NCBI GenBank assembly: GCA_012103505.1
Contig: WLWP01000001.1
Coordinates: forward strand, 186,001 to 250,000
Origin: Pseudomonadales bacterium
Lineage (GTDB): Bacteria > Pseudomonadota > Gammaproteobacteria > Pseudomonadales > Azotimanducaceae
DNA length: 64,000 bases
Direction of reading: 5' to 3'
Shown: piece by piece, positions 17,416 to 25,409 of the stretch
Numbering within the stretch: position 1 is the first letter of the stretch
Layout of the letters: each line of letters begins with the position of its first letter
The notes under the pieces: generated by a model
Database searches by the model: none
Told to the model about the DNA's origin: nothing
The model's input: the letters and a program-made list of their open reading frames with translations, nothing else
Made by a program: the position numbers and the translations under genes

Positions 17416-17461
17416 AGGCCTCTAAAAAATAGACTCTTAATCTCTAGAGAAGGGAGAGTGA

Positions 17462-19195
17462 ATGATGAAGATTGGAAGTAAAATGAGTTGGGTAGCAAAG
17501 CTAACGGGGTTAGGCGCGGGACTACTCTGCGCGACCTTCGCACAAGCCGAGTTGCGTGTGCATCACATCGAGCTCGCGGTGTCCCAAGCCGATACGGCAA
17601 AGAAGTGGTACGAGATGCACCTGCCATGTAAATCCGTAGCCGATCGACCAATGCGAATCATGTGTGGTGGTATGCAAATTGAGTTGATGGCAAGACAGTC
17701 CATTGGCGGTAGCCAGGGGACGTCGGTTAACCACATAAGCTTCTCTTATCCTGATGTTGCCGCAAAGATGGAAGCACTGGAAAGCATCGGTGTCGGGGGT
17801 GCTGGTGTTCGGTTGCAGCGATTCGATGACGGTGCGTTGACCCGTGCAGATGAAGGCATTGGGGTACACGGCTTCATCTTTGATCCGTGGGGAACGCGCA
17901 TCGAACTGGTTGAAGCAGCCGGTGAGCCAGCCTTCAATCACGTTCATCTGCATTCAGCAGATCCGGCCGCAGCCAAAGATTGGTATGTTGAGACATTAGG
18001 TGCGGCGCCCAGTACTCAAGGCGTAGAAATTGGCGGCTTGCCGTTTCACATTAGCCAGAATGCGGAAGGTCGTCCCGCAGGTACGCGAGAGCGAGCGGTT
18101 GATCATATTGCGCTAGCGGCTGCCGATGTTGCAGAAACTTCGTCGGAATTAGACGGTGCAGGGGTCAAAGTTCGTGGCCCAGCAACGCCGGCCAATGCAC
18201 GGGGTGATTCACAACGAAGCCTACTCGCTGGACCTGATGGCGTACGCATAGAGATCGTGGACAGCCAATGGGATGGTATTGATTATGATTTAGGTGGCGA
18301 CCCGGTTGCAGAAGTCGCAGCCGTAACGACACCTTTCGAAATACCGAGAACGCCATGGGGCGAACCGGATATACAAGGTATGTGGACAGGAAACGCTGCA
18401 CACGGGATACCGTTAGAACGTCCTGATGATCTGGTTGGCCAGGACCTGTCCGAGGACCAGGCGGCTGAACGAAGAGAACAAGGCACGTTGGCCAGCATTT
18501 GGGGTTATGAGCGTGAATGGCGAGATACGACGCTCGGCTATGACAAGTTCCAAGCATCGCGCCAAGTGGCGCTAATCGTCGATCCGCCTCAAGGCAAACT
18601 GCCGACGGCGACTGAACTCGGTGAGAAAGAGTTGGCTGATGCCGCGGCTCGCCGTTTGGTTGTCGCTGCGGGTCCCGAAGATCTGTCGAGCTGGGTCCGC
18701 TGCATCACACGTGGTTTGCCTACGATGATGATGTCCGGGGTATACAACAATGGGCTGCAGATCCAACAAAGCCCGGGTTATGTCGCAGTTCAAAAAGAGA
18801 TGATTCACGAGACGCGCCTCATACCGACCACAGCGAAAGCAAGGCCTGGCATAAAGCAATGGTTAGGTAGCTCCCGTGGTCGCTGGGAAGGCGATACATT
18901 GGTCGTCGAGGTGACCGATTTCAACGGGCGCAGCAAATATCGCGGCGCCGGTGAAAATATGAAGATAACCGAGCGCTATCGGTTGGTTGATGCCGACACC
19001 TTGGAATATCAGTTCACTGTAGAAGATCCAACGATTTGGGCGACACCGTGGACTGGCATGTTTCATTTTAAACGCGATGAAGCGCAATATAAATTGGTGG
19101 AGTACGCCTGCCATGAAGGTAACTACGGTATGACAAATATATTGAGCGCAGCCCGTGCCAAAGATAGAGAAATTAATGAACCGAGTGGAGAGTAA
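17462..19195 (+). CDS. Secreted fusion: two VOC (glyoxalase-like) domains plus 'PD-x-x-G-x-W' domain
   Basis: The 577-residue protein has a signal peptide ending TFAQA-E. VOC domain 1 (about residues 32-147) starts RVHHIELAVSQADTAKKWY and ends GTRIELVEA. VOC domain 2 (about 150-265) starts FNHVHLHSADPAAAKDWY and ends DGVRIEIVD. Each supplies His and Glu where VOC metal ligands are expected. From about residue 285 (PWGEPDIQGMWTGNA) to the end lies the same domain as the preceding lipoprotein, including GRWEGDTLVVEVTDFNG. VOC enzymes use a metal for isomerisation, ring-cleaving dioxygenation or epoxide opening. The fusion ties the uncharacterised domain to such chemistry in the periplasm. GGGAGAG precedes the ATG; Met1 or Met2 may be used. 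Confidence 0.8.
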   Translation: MMKIGSKMSWVAKLTGLGAGLLCATFAQAELRVHHIELAVSQADTAKKWYEMHLPCKSVADRPMRIMCGGMQIELMARQSIGGSQGTSVNHISFSYPDVAAKMEALESIGVGGAGVRLQRFDDGALTRADEGIGVHGFIFDPWGTRIELVEAAGEPAFNHVHLHSADPAAAKDWYVETLGAAPSTQGVEIGGLPFHISQNAEGRPAGTRERAVDHIALAAADVAETSSELDGAGVKVRGPATPANARGDSQRSLLAGPDGVRIEIVDSQWDGIDYDLGGDPVAEVAAVTTPFEIPRTPWGEPDIQGMWTGNAAHGIPLERPDDLVGQDLSEDQAAERREQGTLASIWGYEREWRDTTLGYDKFQASRQVALIVDPPQGKLPTATELGEKELADAAARRLVVAAGPEDLSSWVRCITRGLPTMMMSGVYNNGLQIQQSPGYVAVQKEMIHETRLIPTTAKARPGIKQWLGSSRGRWEGDTLVVEVTDFNGRSKYRGAGENMKITERYRLVDADTLEYQFTVEDPTIWATPWTGMFHFKRDEAQYKLVEYACHEGNYGMTNILSAARAKDREINEPSGE

Positions 19196-19640
19196 GTTGA
19201 ACTTGAGTAAAACCCTCATGCTGGGCGCAGCAGTAACTTTGATTGCACTCACTCCGATGGCCGTAGTGAAAGCGCACCATGCGTTTGCACTAGAGTTTGA
19301 CGCAACTAAACCGGTTAAGCTGCGCGGCAAGATTACCAAGATGGAATGGGTGAATCCCCACGCGTGGATGCACCTTCGTGTTTCTAAGGAAGATGGCGCG
19401 GTTGAAGACTGGATGATCGAAGCAGGACCTCCTGGAGCACTTGTTCGCCGTGGTTGGAATCGGCAATCGGTTCGTCCAGGTACTGAGGTGTTGGTCGAAG
19501 GTTATCAAGCGACTGATGGGGCGTTTCGTGCCAACGGACGAGACGTCACGTTTCCAGATGGACGCAGACTATTTGCAGGATCGTCCGGCACTGGTGCACC
19601 ACTAGACGGTTCTGATCCGACGGAATTGCCTGAAGAGTAA
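19176..19640 (+). CDS. DUF6152 family secreted protein
   Basis: The mature protein begins HHAFALEFDATKPV after a signal peptide ending VVKA, followed by LRGKITKMEWVNPHAWMHL. This His-His start and the E-W-x-N-P-H block mark DUF6152, a small periplasmic beta-fold family of unknown role that I often associate with 'PD-x-x-G-x-W' proteins. The ATG at 19176 overlaps the fusion gene by 20 bases. A TTG at 19197, one base after that gene's stop and with GGAG six bases upstream, is an equally good start. Its position makes it the third member of the secreted unit. Confidence 0.8.
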   Translation: MNRVESKLNLSKTLMLGAAVTLIALTPMAVVKAHHAFALEFDATKPVKLRGKITKMEWVNPHAWMHLRVSKEDGAVEDWMIEAGPPGALVRRGWNRQSVRPGTEVLVEGYQATDGAFRANGRDVTFPDGRRLFAGSSGTGAPLDGSDPTELPEE

Positions 19641-19641
19641 C

Positions 19642-20526
19642 TTAGCTGAGAAGCTGTGGCGGCTCGTCTCGATGAAATCCGTTGTAGATTTTTGACGGAC
19701 GAGCGCTGTTGGTACCCTCGGTGTCGCGTTTGAAAAGAAAGCTCTCTGCACCGTTGTGCTTGCCGCCGTCAACGCGGAAATCAGCACCTGTGATATAGCT
19801 CGCCATCTTTGATAACAAAAACACTGTCATAGCCGATATTTCGGCGGCCGTACCATGCCGCCCGAGAGGGATGGTTTCGTCAACTGCTTTTAGCGCAGGC
19901 CATGCTGATTCCGGGTAGCGGTCCAAACCGGTCGTGGCGATGAAACCCGGAATGACACAATTTACCCTGACGCCATGACCGGCCCACTCAGTAGCCGCGG
20001 TTTGCGTAAAATTTGATAAGCCAGCGCGGGCTGCACCGTTGTGACCCATTCCAGGCATTCCCGATTTCCAGTCAGCGCCGAGATTAACAATAGAGCCGCC
20101 GTGAGTTTTCATAGACTGCTTGTAGACTTCCCTCGCAACGAGAAAGTAGCTTGTTAGGTTGTTGTGCAGAACAGCGTTCCAGCCATTCAGACTTAAGTTT
20201 TCAAGTTCTGCTGGAAATTGTCCGCCTGCGGCATTGACCAAACCATCTATGCGGCCGTGATCGTCGACGACGCGTCTAACCAATTGTTCGACTGCTACTT
20301 CGTCGCGCAGCTCTACCGAGTGACAAGCGAGCACAAGGCCGCCGTCTTCCATAATTTCGTCCCGAGTTCGTTCAAGCTTTTCGAGTGAGCGACCAGCCAA
20401 TACGATCTCTGCGCCTAAGTGCGCAAGCTCATGAGCGATGCATCGCCCAAGCCCACCGCCGCCGCCTGGTACAAAAATTCGCTGGCCGGTGAACAAATTT
20501 GGTTTGAACCCAGAGTCATAAGTCAT
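19642..20526 (-). CDS. Short-chain dehydrogenase/reductase without the usual Tyr-x3-Lys
   Basis: This 294-residue Rossmann protein has FVPGGGGGLGRCIA as its dinucleotide motif and VNAAGG in the NAAG position. Where classical SDRs have Tyr-x3-Lys it reads HNGAARAG (Asn163 and Arg167). That pattern is known from peroxisomal trans-2-enoyl-CoA reductase and 2,4-dienoyl-CoA reductase relatives, so an enoyl- or dienoyl-CoA reductase role is more likely than an alcohol dehydrogenase. It converges on the DUF6152 gene, one base apart, and is divergent from the methyltransferase gene at 20595. Confidence 0.82.
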   Translation of the reverse strand: MTYDSGFKPNLFTGQRIFVPGGGGGLGRCIAHELAHLGAEIVLAGRSLEKLERTRDEIMEDGGLVLACHSVELRDEVAVEQLVRRVVDDHGRIDGLVNAAGGQFPAELENLSLNGWNAVLHNNLTSYFLVAREVYKQSMKTHGGSIVNLGADWKSGMPGMGHNGAARAGLSNFTQTAATEWAGHGVRVNCVIPGFIATTGLDRYPESAWPALKAVDETIPLGRHGTAAEISAMTVFLLSKMASYITGADFRVDGGKHNGAESFLFKRDTEGTNSARPSKIYNGFHRDEPPQLLS

Positions 20527-20594
20527 ATGAACATCCGTTGATGTAATGGTGTGAATGATAGAAGCTCTTCCCTGCGATTGGGAACAAAGGAATT

Positions 20595-21617
20595 ATGGTG
20601 GCAGATGTAGAAAAAAGACCAGATACAGTTCGATTGCAGCGAATCAGTAAAGCATTTTGGGAATCTGCTGCTTTGATGAGTGCGGTCGAGCTCGGTGTGT
20701 TTACAGTTCTTGCCTCTGGCAACAATACGATTGAAACCGCCGCAAACGCGATGGGGATCGAAGCGATTAACGCAGAGCGTTTGCTGGTCGCACTCACAGC
20801 GATGGATCTAGTGACAAGGGATGGCAAGACTTTTAGCAATGCACCTGATGTAGATCGCTTTCTGGTTGAGGGTCAGCCTAGTTATGCCGGTCCCTGGATG
20901 CTCTTCGGCAAACCTCGTTGGCAAGGCTGGGGAGAACTCACAGAGCGCCTGAAAACGCCTGTGTCGGAGCAAAGAATACTGGGGATGTATGACGAAACCT
21001 TTACTGTTGAGCGTGCGCGCACTTATCACGAGGCAACGTACTCAATAGGGATGGGTGCTGCGCGACGCTTTCACAAACAAGTTGATCTCAGTGCTCGCAA
21101 AAAGATCATGGATCTGGGTGGAGGTTCTGGCTGTTATTGCATCGTTGGTGCGCAGAAACACCCTGGACTTAAAGGGGAGGTGCTCGACTTGGCCCCTGTT
21201 GTTGAGGTGACAAACGAGTTTTTGTCACAGAACGGAGTGACAGCACAAGTTACGGCTTCAGTATGCAATTTCACGCAAGACCCTCTACCAACAGATGCAG
21301 ACGTCGCCATCATGGCATCCAATTTGCCGCAATATAATCGGGAGATAATTGCCGGAATTGTACAGCGAGTGTTCGACGCTCTTGAGCCAGGTGGTGAATT
21401 TCACTTGATCGGCGAGATGATTAATCCCGCAGGTGATGGACCACTGGCGCCTGCGCTTTGGGGATTGAGTGAGGCCGTGAACCATTCCACTGGGCTCGCA
21501 CACTCAACATTGGACTGCATCGGCTATTTCGAGAATGCGGGGTTTGTGGATGTGGCGGAGGTCGAATTCATTCCAGATACGCTAACGCGCGTGACTGGGT
21601 ATAAGCCTGGAGCCTAG
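20595..21617 (+). CDS. SAM-dependent O-methyltransferase-like protein with dimerisation domain
   Basis: The 340-residue protein has an N-terminal helical dimerisation domain (about residues 10-90) of the plant/bacterial small-molecule O-methyltransferase type, then the SAM motif KIMDLGGGSGCYC and acidic VLDLAPVVEV of motif II, with VAIMASNLPQYN later. Such enzymes methylate hydroxyl groups of aromatic or polyketide compounds; some homologues catalyse other SAM reactions. A catalytic His cannot be assigned with confidence. AAGGAATT precedes the ATG. The nitronate monooxygenase gene follows after 45 bases. Confidence 0.8.
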   Translation: MVADVEKRPDTVRLQRISKAFWESAALMSAVELGVFTVLASGNNTIETAANAMGIEAINAERLLVALTAMDLVTRDGKTFSNAPDVDRFLVEGQPSYAGPWMLFGKPRWQGWGELTERLKTPVSEQRILGMYDETFTVERARTYHEATYSIGMGAARRFHKQVDLSARKKIMDLGGGSGCYCIVGAQKHPGLKGEVLDLAPVVEVTNEFLSQNGVTAQVTASVCNFTQDPLPTDADVAIMASNLPQYNREIIAGIVQRVFDALEPGGEFHLIGEMINPAGDGPLAPALWGLSEAVNHSTGLAHSTLDCIGYFENAGFVDVAEVEFIPDTLTRVTGYKPGA

Positions 21618-21662
21618 GTACACTCGGCGTCGAGTGTGAAAGAAAATATTAGGGGAGAAGAA

Positions 21663-22799
21663 ATGAAGACACCAATCTGTGAAAAATTAGGCATAGAGTT
21701 TCCGCTTTTCGCGTTTAGTCATTGCCGCGATGTTGTTGCGGAAGTTTCTAAAGCAGGTGGATTTGGCATGTTGGGTGCGGTTGGCCATACGCCGGAAAGC
21801 CTTGAAATCGAACTGTCGTGGATTGACGAGCAGGTGGATGGCAAACCATATGGTGTTGACCTCATTGTCCCGACGAGTATAGATGCCAAAGAAGGTGGGT
21901 TAACCGTTCAGGATCTAGAGGAGCGCATTCCAGAGCCACACAAGCGCTATGTCGAACAGATCCTTGCGGAGCATGGAATATCGACGAATGACTTGTGGGA
22001 GAGAGAGCTGGCTGAGGGTTACGGCGACAACATGCGCGAAGCTGGGGCTTCAATGCAGCTCGATACGGCGCTGCGTCACAACGTTAGCCTGGTTGTTAAC
22101 GCCTTAGGTGTACCGCCGCGGTTTATGCTGGATGCGGCACGCGAGAAAGGCATTCTTGTAGGTGCGCTAGCGGGTACCAAAGAGCACGCGATAAAGCACG
22201 CTGAAGCTGGCTTGGATGTGGTAATTGCTGCTGGTGGCGAGGCCGGAGGCCATTGCGGTGAGATCGCGACCATGGTCTTGGTTCCAGAGATCGTTGAGGC
22301 TTTGCATGAACATCCGGACATTGCTGTTCTCGGAGCCGGGGGTGTTGTAACAGGTCGCCAGATGGCAGCTTGTATGGCCATGGGGGCTCAAGGTGTGTGG
22401 ACTGGTTCGGTTTGGCTAACGACTGCCGAGGCTGAGACACATCCTGTCATCAAGGAAAAAATGCTCGTCGCCAATTCTCGCCAGACCGTTAGATCGCGCA
22501 GTCGAACCGGAAAGTACACACGTCAACTTCGTTCACCATGGACAGACGCGTGGGGAGCCTCCGACGCTCCTGAACCACTGCCAATGCCATTGCAGGGTCT
22601 CGTTAGCGGGCCTGCACTGCAGAAGATCGACAAACTCGCACTAGCAGGTGATCCAGGTGCAAAATTACTGTCAACCTATTGGGTCGGTCAGGGTGTTGGT
22701 CTGATGAACGAATCGATTGCTGCTCGCACGGTTGTGCGAGAGTTCATGGAAGATTTTGCTGTAGCAGCAGAGCGGCTCTCTGGCCTGATGGAAGGCTAG
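21663..22799 (+). CDS. Nitronate monooxygenase family FMN protein
   Basis: The 378-residue protein is a 2-nitropropane dioxygenase/nitronate monooxygenase-type TIM-barrel flavoprotein. It shows MKTPICEKLGIEFPLF at the N-terminus, VVIAAGGEAGGHCGEI with the expected catalytic His, and VLGAGGVVTGRQMAACMAMG as the phosphate-binding region. The family oxidises nitronates, but relatives include 2-enoyl reductase-like enzymes of unknown substrate. The start at 21663 follows GGGGAGAAG; an in-frame ATG at 21636 lacks such a site. A 12-bp hairpin lies just after the stop. Confidence 0.85.
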   Translation: MKTPICEKLGIEFPLFAFSHCRDVVAEVSKAGGFGMLGAVGHTPESLEIELSWIDEQVDGKPYGVDLIVPTSIDAKEGGLTVQDLEERIPEPHKRYVEQILAEHGISTNDLWERELAEGYGDNMREAGASMQLDTALRHNVSLVVNALGVPPRFMLDAAREKGILVGALAGTKEHAIKHAEAGLDVVIAAGGEAGGHCGEIATMVLVPEIVEALHEHPDIAVLGAGGVVTGRQMAACMAMGAQGVWTGSVWLTTAEAETHPVIKEKMLVANSRQTVRSRSRTGKYTRQLRSPWTDAWGASDAPEPLPMPLQGLVSGPALQKIDKLALAGDPGAKLLSTYWVGQGVGLMNESIAARTVVREFMEDFAVAAERLSGLMEG

Positions 22800-22821
22800 T
22801 ACGAAACAGGAAAACGCTAGA

Positions 22822-22851
22822 TTGGTCATCGTGAAAACTCACGATGACTAA
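22822..22851. terminator. Hairpin between convergent genes, probable bidirectional terminator
   Basis: GTCATCGTGA (22825-22834) pairs exactly with TCACGATGAC (22839-22848) around loop AAAC, and flanking bases extend the stem to about 12 pairs with one G-T. It lies between the stops of the nitronate monooxygenase gene and the SutA-like gene. The following T-tract is weak on both strands. Confidence 0.55.
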
Positions 22852-22854
22852 TCG

Positions 22855-23127
22855 TTACTTTTCGGCGGGTTTCTTTGTTTCTTCTTCTGTCGCGGCAACT
22901 GTAGCCGTATCGGCAGCAGCCGTACCGGCAGCTGCTGGAGCCGCAGGTGCATCCGACTTTGGTCGGCTAAGCCTTAGTTGCTTACCTTGACCCTGTGGAT
23001 CTTGGGCAGAAACGCCGTCCTCGATGTATTGAATCTCATTACCAGCTTTCAGGAACGCTTTAAGATCTTCTTCGAGGGAACGACGTCGTTCTTCCGCGCT
23101 TGAGTCAGGTTGTTTCTTGTTCGCCAT
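22855..23127 (-). CDS. Small acidic/Ala-rich protein with SutA-like core
   Basis: The 90-residue product has a charged helix (residues 10-27), then LKAFLKAGNEIQYIEDGVSA, then a long low-complexity Ala/Thr/Glu tail. The core fits the pattern F-L-x-x-G-x-x-h-Q-x-I-E-x-x-V-x-A-x-P of SutA, a Pseudomonas RNA-polymerase-binding protein of slow-growing cells. SutA has its acidic tail at the N-terminus, whereas here the low-complexity part is C-terminal. The likeness is by eye and could be superficial. It overlaps by 23 bases the preceding tiny gene on the same strand. Confidence 0.6.
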   Translation of the reverse strand: MANKKQPDSSAEERRRSLEEDLKAFLKAGNEIQYIEDGVSAQDPQGQGKQLRLSRPKSDAPAAPAAAGTAAADTATVAATEEETKKPAEK

Positions 23128-23230
23128 CTGGATTTACTCGCTCGGTTTTTTTGAGCTTTTTGGCATCACGCTTTTTTTGCTTTGCCAGCTCGCGTTGACG
23201 CTTGTCGTGTGAGTAGTTTGGTTTACGCAC
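23105..23230 (-). CDS. 41-residue basic protein of a small conserved type
   Basis: From GTG at 23230 the strand reads MRKPNYSHDKRQRELAKQKK and continues to a TGA at 23105, 41 residues in all. About two fifths of the residues are Lys or Arg. AGGAGA about six bases before the GTG is an excellent ribosome site. The M-R-K-P-N-Y/F...K-R-Q-R-E-L/I-A-K-Q-K-K start resembles short basic proteins found across proteobacteria with no assigned role; nucleic acid or ribosome contact is a guess. It is translated first in a unit with the SutA-like gene. Confidence 0.7.
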   Translation of the reverse strand: MRKPNYSHDKRQRELAKQKKRDAKKLKKTERVNPDGEQETT

Positions 23231-23324
23231 TTACGATCTCCTAGTCTAGGTTCTTTGATCTCGGATCTCCTGAGCCGTTTGACGGTTTGTGCCGTAAAGC
23301 GGTCCAGGAGAATAGAGCGAGTGC

Positions 23325-23585
23325 CTAGAATCGGCCGCCTTGTCGTGGCTTAGATTGTGCTTCGTTAACACGAAGCGCACGACCATCAACTTCTTGGCCA
23401 TTGAGTTCGGCGATAGCTTTGTTGCCGTCTCCGCCAGACATTTCTACAAAGCCGAAGCCCCGTGAACGTCCGCTATCGCGATCTGTTACTACTTGAGCAG
23501 AATCTACTGGACCGACGTTTGCGAACAAAGCTTCTAGTGCTTCGTTATCAACGCTCCAAGGGAGATTTCCTACATATATCTTCAT
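23325..23585 (-). CDS. RRM-domain RNA-binding protein
   Basis: A single RNA recognition motif of 86 residues: RNP2 is KIYVGNL (residues 2-8) and RNP1 is RGFGFVEM (about 42-49). The tail QSKPRQGGRF is basic with Gly and Arg. Such small bacterial RRM proteins are often induced by cold and bind RNA as chaperones. A long leader (the 516-base gap to rhlE) and a nearby RhlE-type helicase gene fit a cold-response group. Confidence 0.92.
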   Translation of the reverse strand: MKIYVGNLPWSVDNEALEALFANVGPVDSAQVVTDRDSGRSRGFGFVEMSGGDGNKAIAELNGQEVDGRALRVNEAQSKPRQGGRF

Positions 23586-24101
23586 CTATTCTTACCTTTG
23601 GCTAGTTAGGCCATATTCGTGCGCATTCCCGGTCTATTATCAAATTGCACGTTTGTTATTTTCCCTGACCCCTTGTCAGCGGAATTTGTAGAAGCGATAG
23701 CCGATGAACTGCGAGAGGAAATGTTCGAACTCGTGAGCGGATCGGGAGGGGTTTCTAGTTGCGGCGCACTATACGCAAAAATAACATCAATAGCTGCAAC
23801 TATTTTCTTCGCGTGTGATCCCTAACTTAGGTAGTTAGCGCTGTATTTTGGGTGGTTTTTCTATGGATTTTGATGATTATAGACAAACCAGTCAAAACAG
23901 ACGCCGAGACCAAGTCGCCAATTAGCGTTAGTTATCCTTGACATGCCGTAACTGAAGTCCCACAGTCCGCGCCGTATCGAACGCGCGGCGCAATCGATCG
24001 ATTTGCGCCATCTTGATACCCCATCCGTTTACCCTGTCGCGCGTAGTTAGGCGGTAGAACGCAATAGCTTGTTGTTATTGCACATAGGAATACACAATTT
24101 A
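23586..24101. other. 516-base divergent intergenic region between RRM and rhlE genes
   Basis: No convincing gene lies here. A 68-codon open frame on the plus strand (23619-23825) lacks a ribosome site and family features. TTGACA occurs at 23938-23943 but no good -10 box follows at the right spacing. The one clear structure is the inverted repeat at 23987-24009. Long leaders of this kind are common before cold-shock and helicase genes. Confidence 0.6.
23987..24009 (+). promoter_or_regulatory. GC-rich inverted repeat in the rhlE leader
   Basis: GGCGCAA (23987-23993) pairs exactly with TTGCGCC (24003-24009) around TCGATCGAT, itself nearly palindromic. It lies about 92 bases before the rhlE ATG. 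It may be a leader hairpin or an operator. No T-run follows, so it is not an intrinsic terminator. Confidence 0.4.
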
Positions 24102-25370
24102 ATGAACGAATCTTTTGATGACTTAGGTCTTCACGATGACCTTTTAGCTCGACTTAATGAAGTTGGCTACAAGACCCCCACACCAATACAGGCGAAAGCT
24201 ATACCCCCGCTTTTAGCCGGGCGAGACCTGTTAGGCGTTGCCCAAACAGGCACAGGTAAAACAGCAACCTTTGTTTTGCCAATTTTGCAAAAACTTGCCA
24301 CCAGCGGAGATGAGAGACGCCCGAAGCAACCACGCGTCCTTATCTTGGCGCCCACTCGCGAATTGTCCGCACAGATTAACGACGAACTTGCGACTCTCTC
24401 TGAAGGCATGAATATACGCCAAACTGTTGTGATTGGCGGGGTCGGCGAAAATCCGCAAATTAGAGCGCTAAAGAAGGGCGTCGATGTTCTTGTCGCAACA
24501 CCTGGGCGCTTGTTAGATCTAGTGGCAAGAAAGCACATTGATCTTTCTGGTGTATCGGTACTCGTTTTGGATGAGGCTGATAGGCTCCTTGATATGGGCT
24601 TTGTTCGAGATGTTCGTCGAATTGTCTCGCAAACACCGTCGCACCGTCAGTCGCTGTTGTTCTCAGCAACGATGCCGAAAGAAGTAGCCGCGCTTGCCAA
24701 AGAAATTCTTAACAAGCCAGAACGAGTAGACGTCGCGAAAAATGAAATTACCGTAAAGAAAATCGAGCAGCACGTTGTCGAAGTGCCGACTCAAGATAAA
24801 CAGCGCATGCTCGAGCTATTGTTGCGAGATAAAGCTGTTTCGCGAGTGATTGTCTTTACCCGAACCAAACACATGGCCAACCGCGTCGCGCAAAAATTGG
24901 ATCGGGTAGGGATCTCTGCTGATGCGATACATGGCAACAAGTCGCAAAATGCGCGCCAACGAGCGCTGGACGGTTTCAAGGCCGGAAAAGTCTGGGTTTT
25001 AGTTGCAACTGATATAGCAGCTCGAGGCATCGACATCGATGGTGTTTCGCATGTTGTGAACTACGAACTGCCACACGAGCCTGAAAGCTATGTACACCGA
25101 ATAGGCCGAACTGGAAGAGCGGGAGCAACAGGTGTTGCTTACTCTTTGGTAGACCCCGCTGAGCGCAAACGCTTGCGTGGCATAGAAAAGTTGATTCGAC
25201 AGACGATCCCACTGCTCAAGCCTGATCTGCCGCCACGTGAGCCGGGTGACGAACCAGAAGTCTTGGACTCTAATCGTAGGCGCGGGAACGGTGGTGGAAA
25301 CTCAAACAACAGATCAGAAGCTGGAGGCCGTCCCCGCCGTAGACGTCGTCGTTCCCGAGCGGCCGCTTAG
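24102..25370 (+). CDS. rhlE: DEAD-box RNA helicase, RhlE type
   Basis: The 422-residue helicase has the Q motif (GYKTPTPIQ), motif I AQTGTGKT, motif Ia PTRELSAQ, motif II V-L-D-E-A-D, motif III S-A-T, and motifs V and VI (ATDIAARGIDID, HRIGRTGRAG). The C-terminal tail is basic and rich in Arg, Gly and Asn, typical of RhlE rather than the domain-bearing DbpA or CsdA. It unwinds short RNA duplexes in ribosome assembly and RNA turnover. The ATG at 24102 begins exactly with the family N-terminus (MNESFDDLGL); TTG at 24069 would add eleven odd residues. Confidence 0.92.
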   Translation: MNESFDDLGLHDDLLARLNEVGYKTPTPIQAKAIPPLLAGRDLLGVAQTGTGKTATFVLPILQKLATSGDERRPKQPRVLILAPTRELSAQINDELATLSEGMNIRQTVVIGGVGENPQIRALKKGVDVLVATPGRLLDLVARKHIDLSGVSVLVLDEADRLLDMGFVRDVRRIVSQTPSHRQSLLFSATMPKEVAALAKEILNKPERVDVAKNEITVKKIEQHVVEVPTQDKQRMLELLLRDKAVSRVIVFTRTKHMANRVAQKLDRVGISADAIHGNKSQNARQRALDGFKAGKVWVLVATDIAARGIDIDGVSHVVNYELPHEPESYVHRIGRTGRAGATGVAYSLVDPAERKRLRGIEKLIRQTIPLLKPDLPPREPGDEPEVLDSNRRRGNGGGNSNNRSEAGGRPRRRRRRSRAAA

Positions 25371-25378
25371 CGCAGTTA

Positions 25379-25409
25379 AAACTCAGCTACCAAATCGGTA
25401 GCGGAGTTT
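25379..25409. terminator. Hairpin between convergent rhlE and DUF5916 genes
   Basis: AAACTC-A-GCTACC (25379-25391) pairs with GGTAGC-G-GAGTTT (25397-25409), giving 12 pairs with one A-G mismatch and a five-base loop. On the minus strand TTTT follows the stem. It overlaps the last codons of the minus-strand gene, so it probably terminates both transcripts. Confidence 0.5.

Noticed and set aside
17412..17423. TAGAGGCCTCTA palindrome as terminator
   Set aside because: It is a perfect palindrome without loop room and overlaps the stop codon; only a weak A-run follows.
23619..23825. 68-codon open frame in the gap before rhlE
   Set aside because: It lacks a ribosome site, and its composition does not resemble a protein family. 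It is more likely untranslated leader or spacer.
23938..23943. TTGACA as a -35 box
   Set aside because: No -10-like hexamer occurs 16-18 bases downstream.
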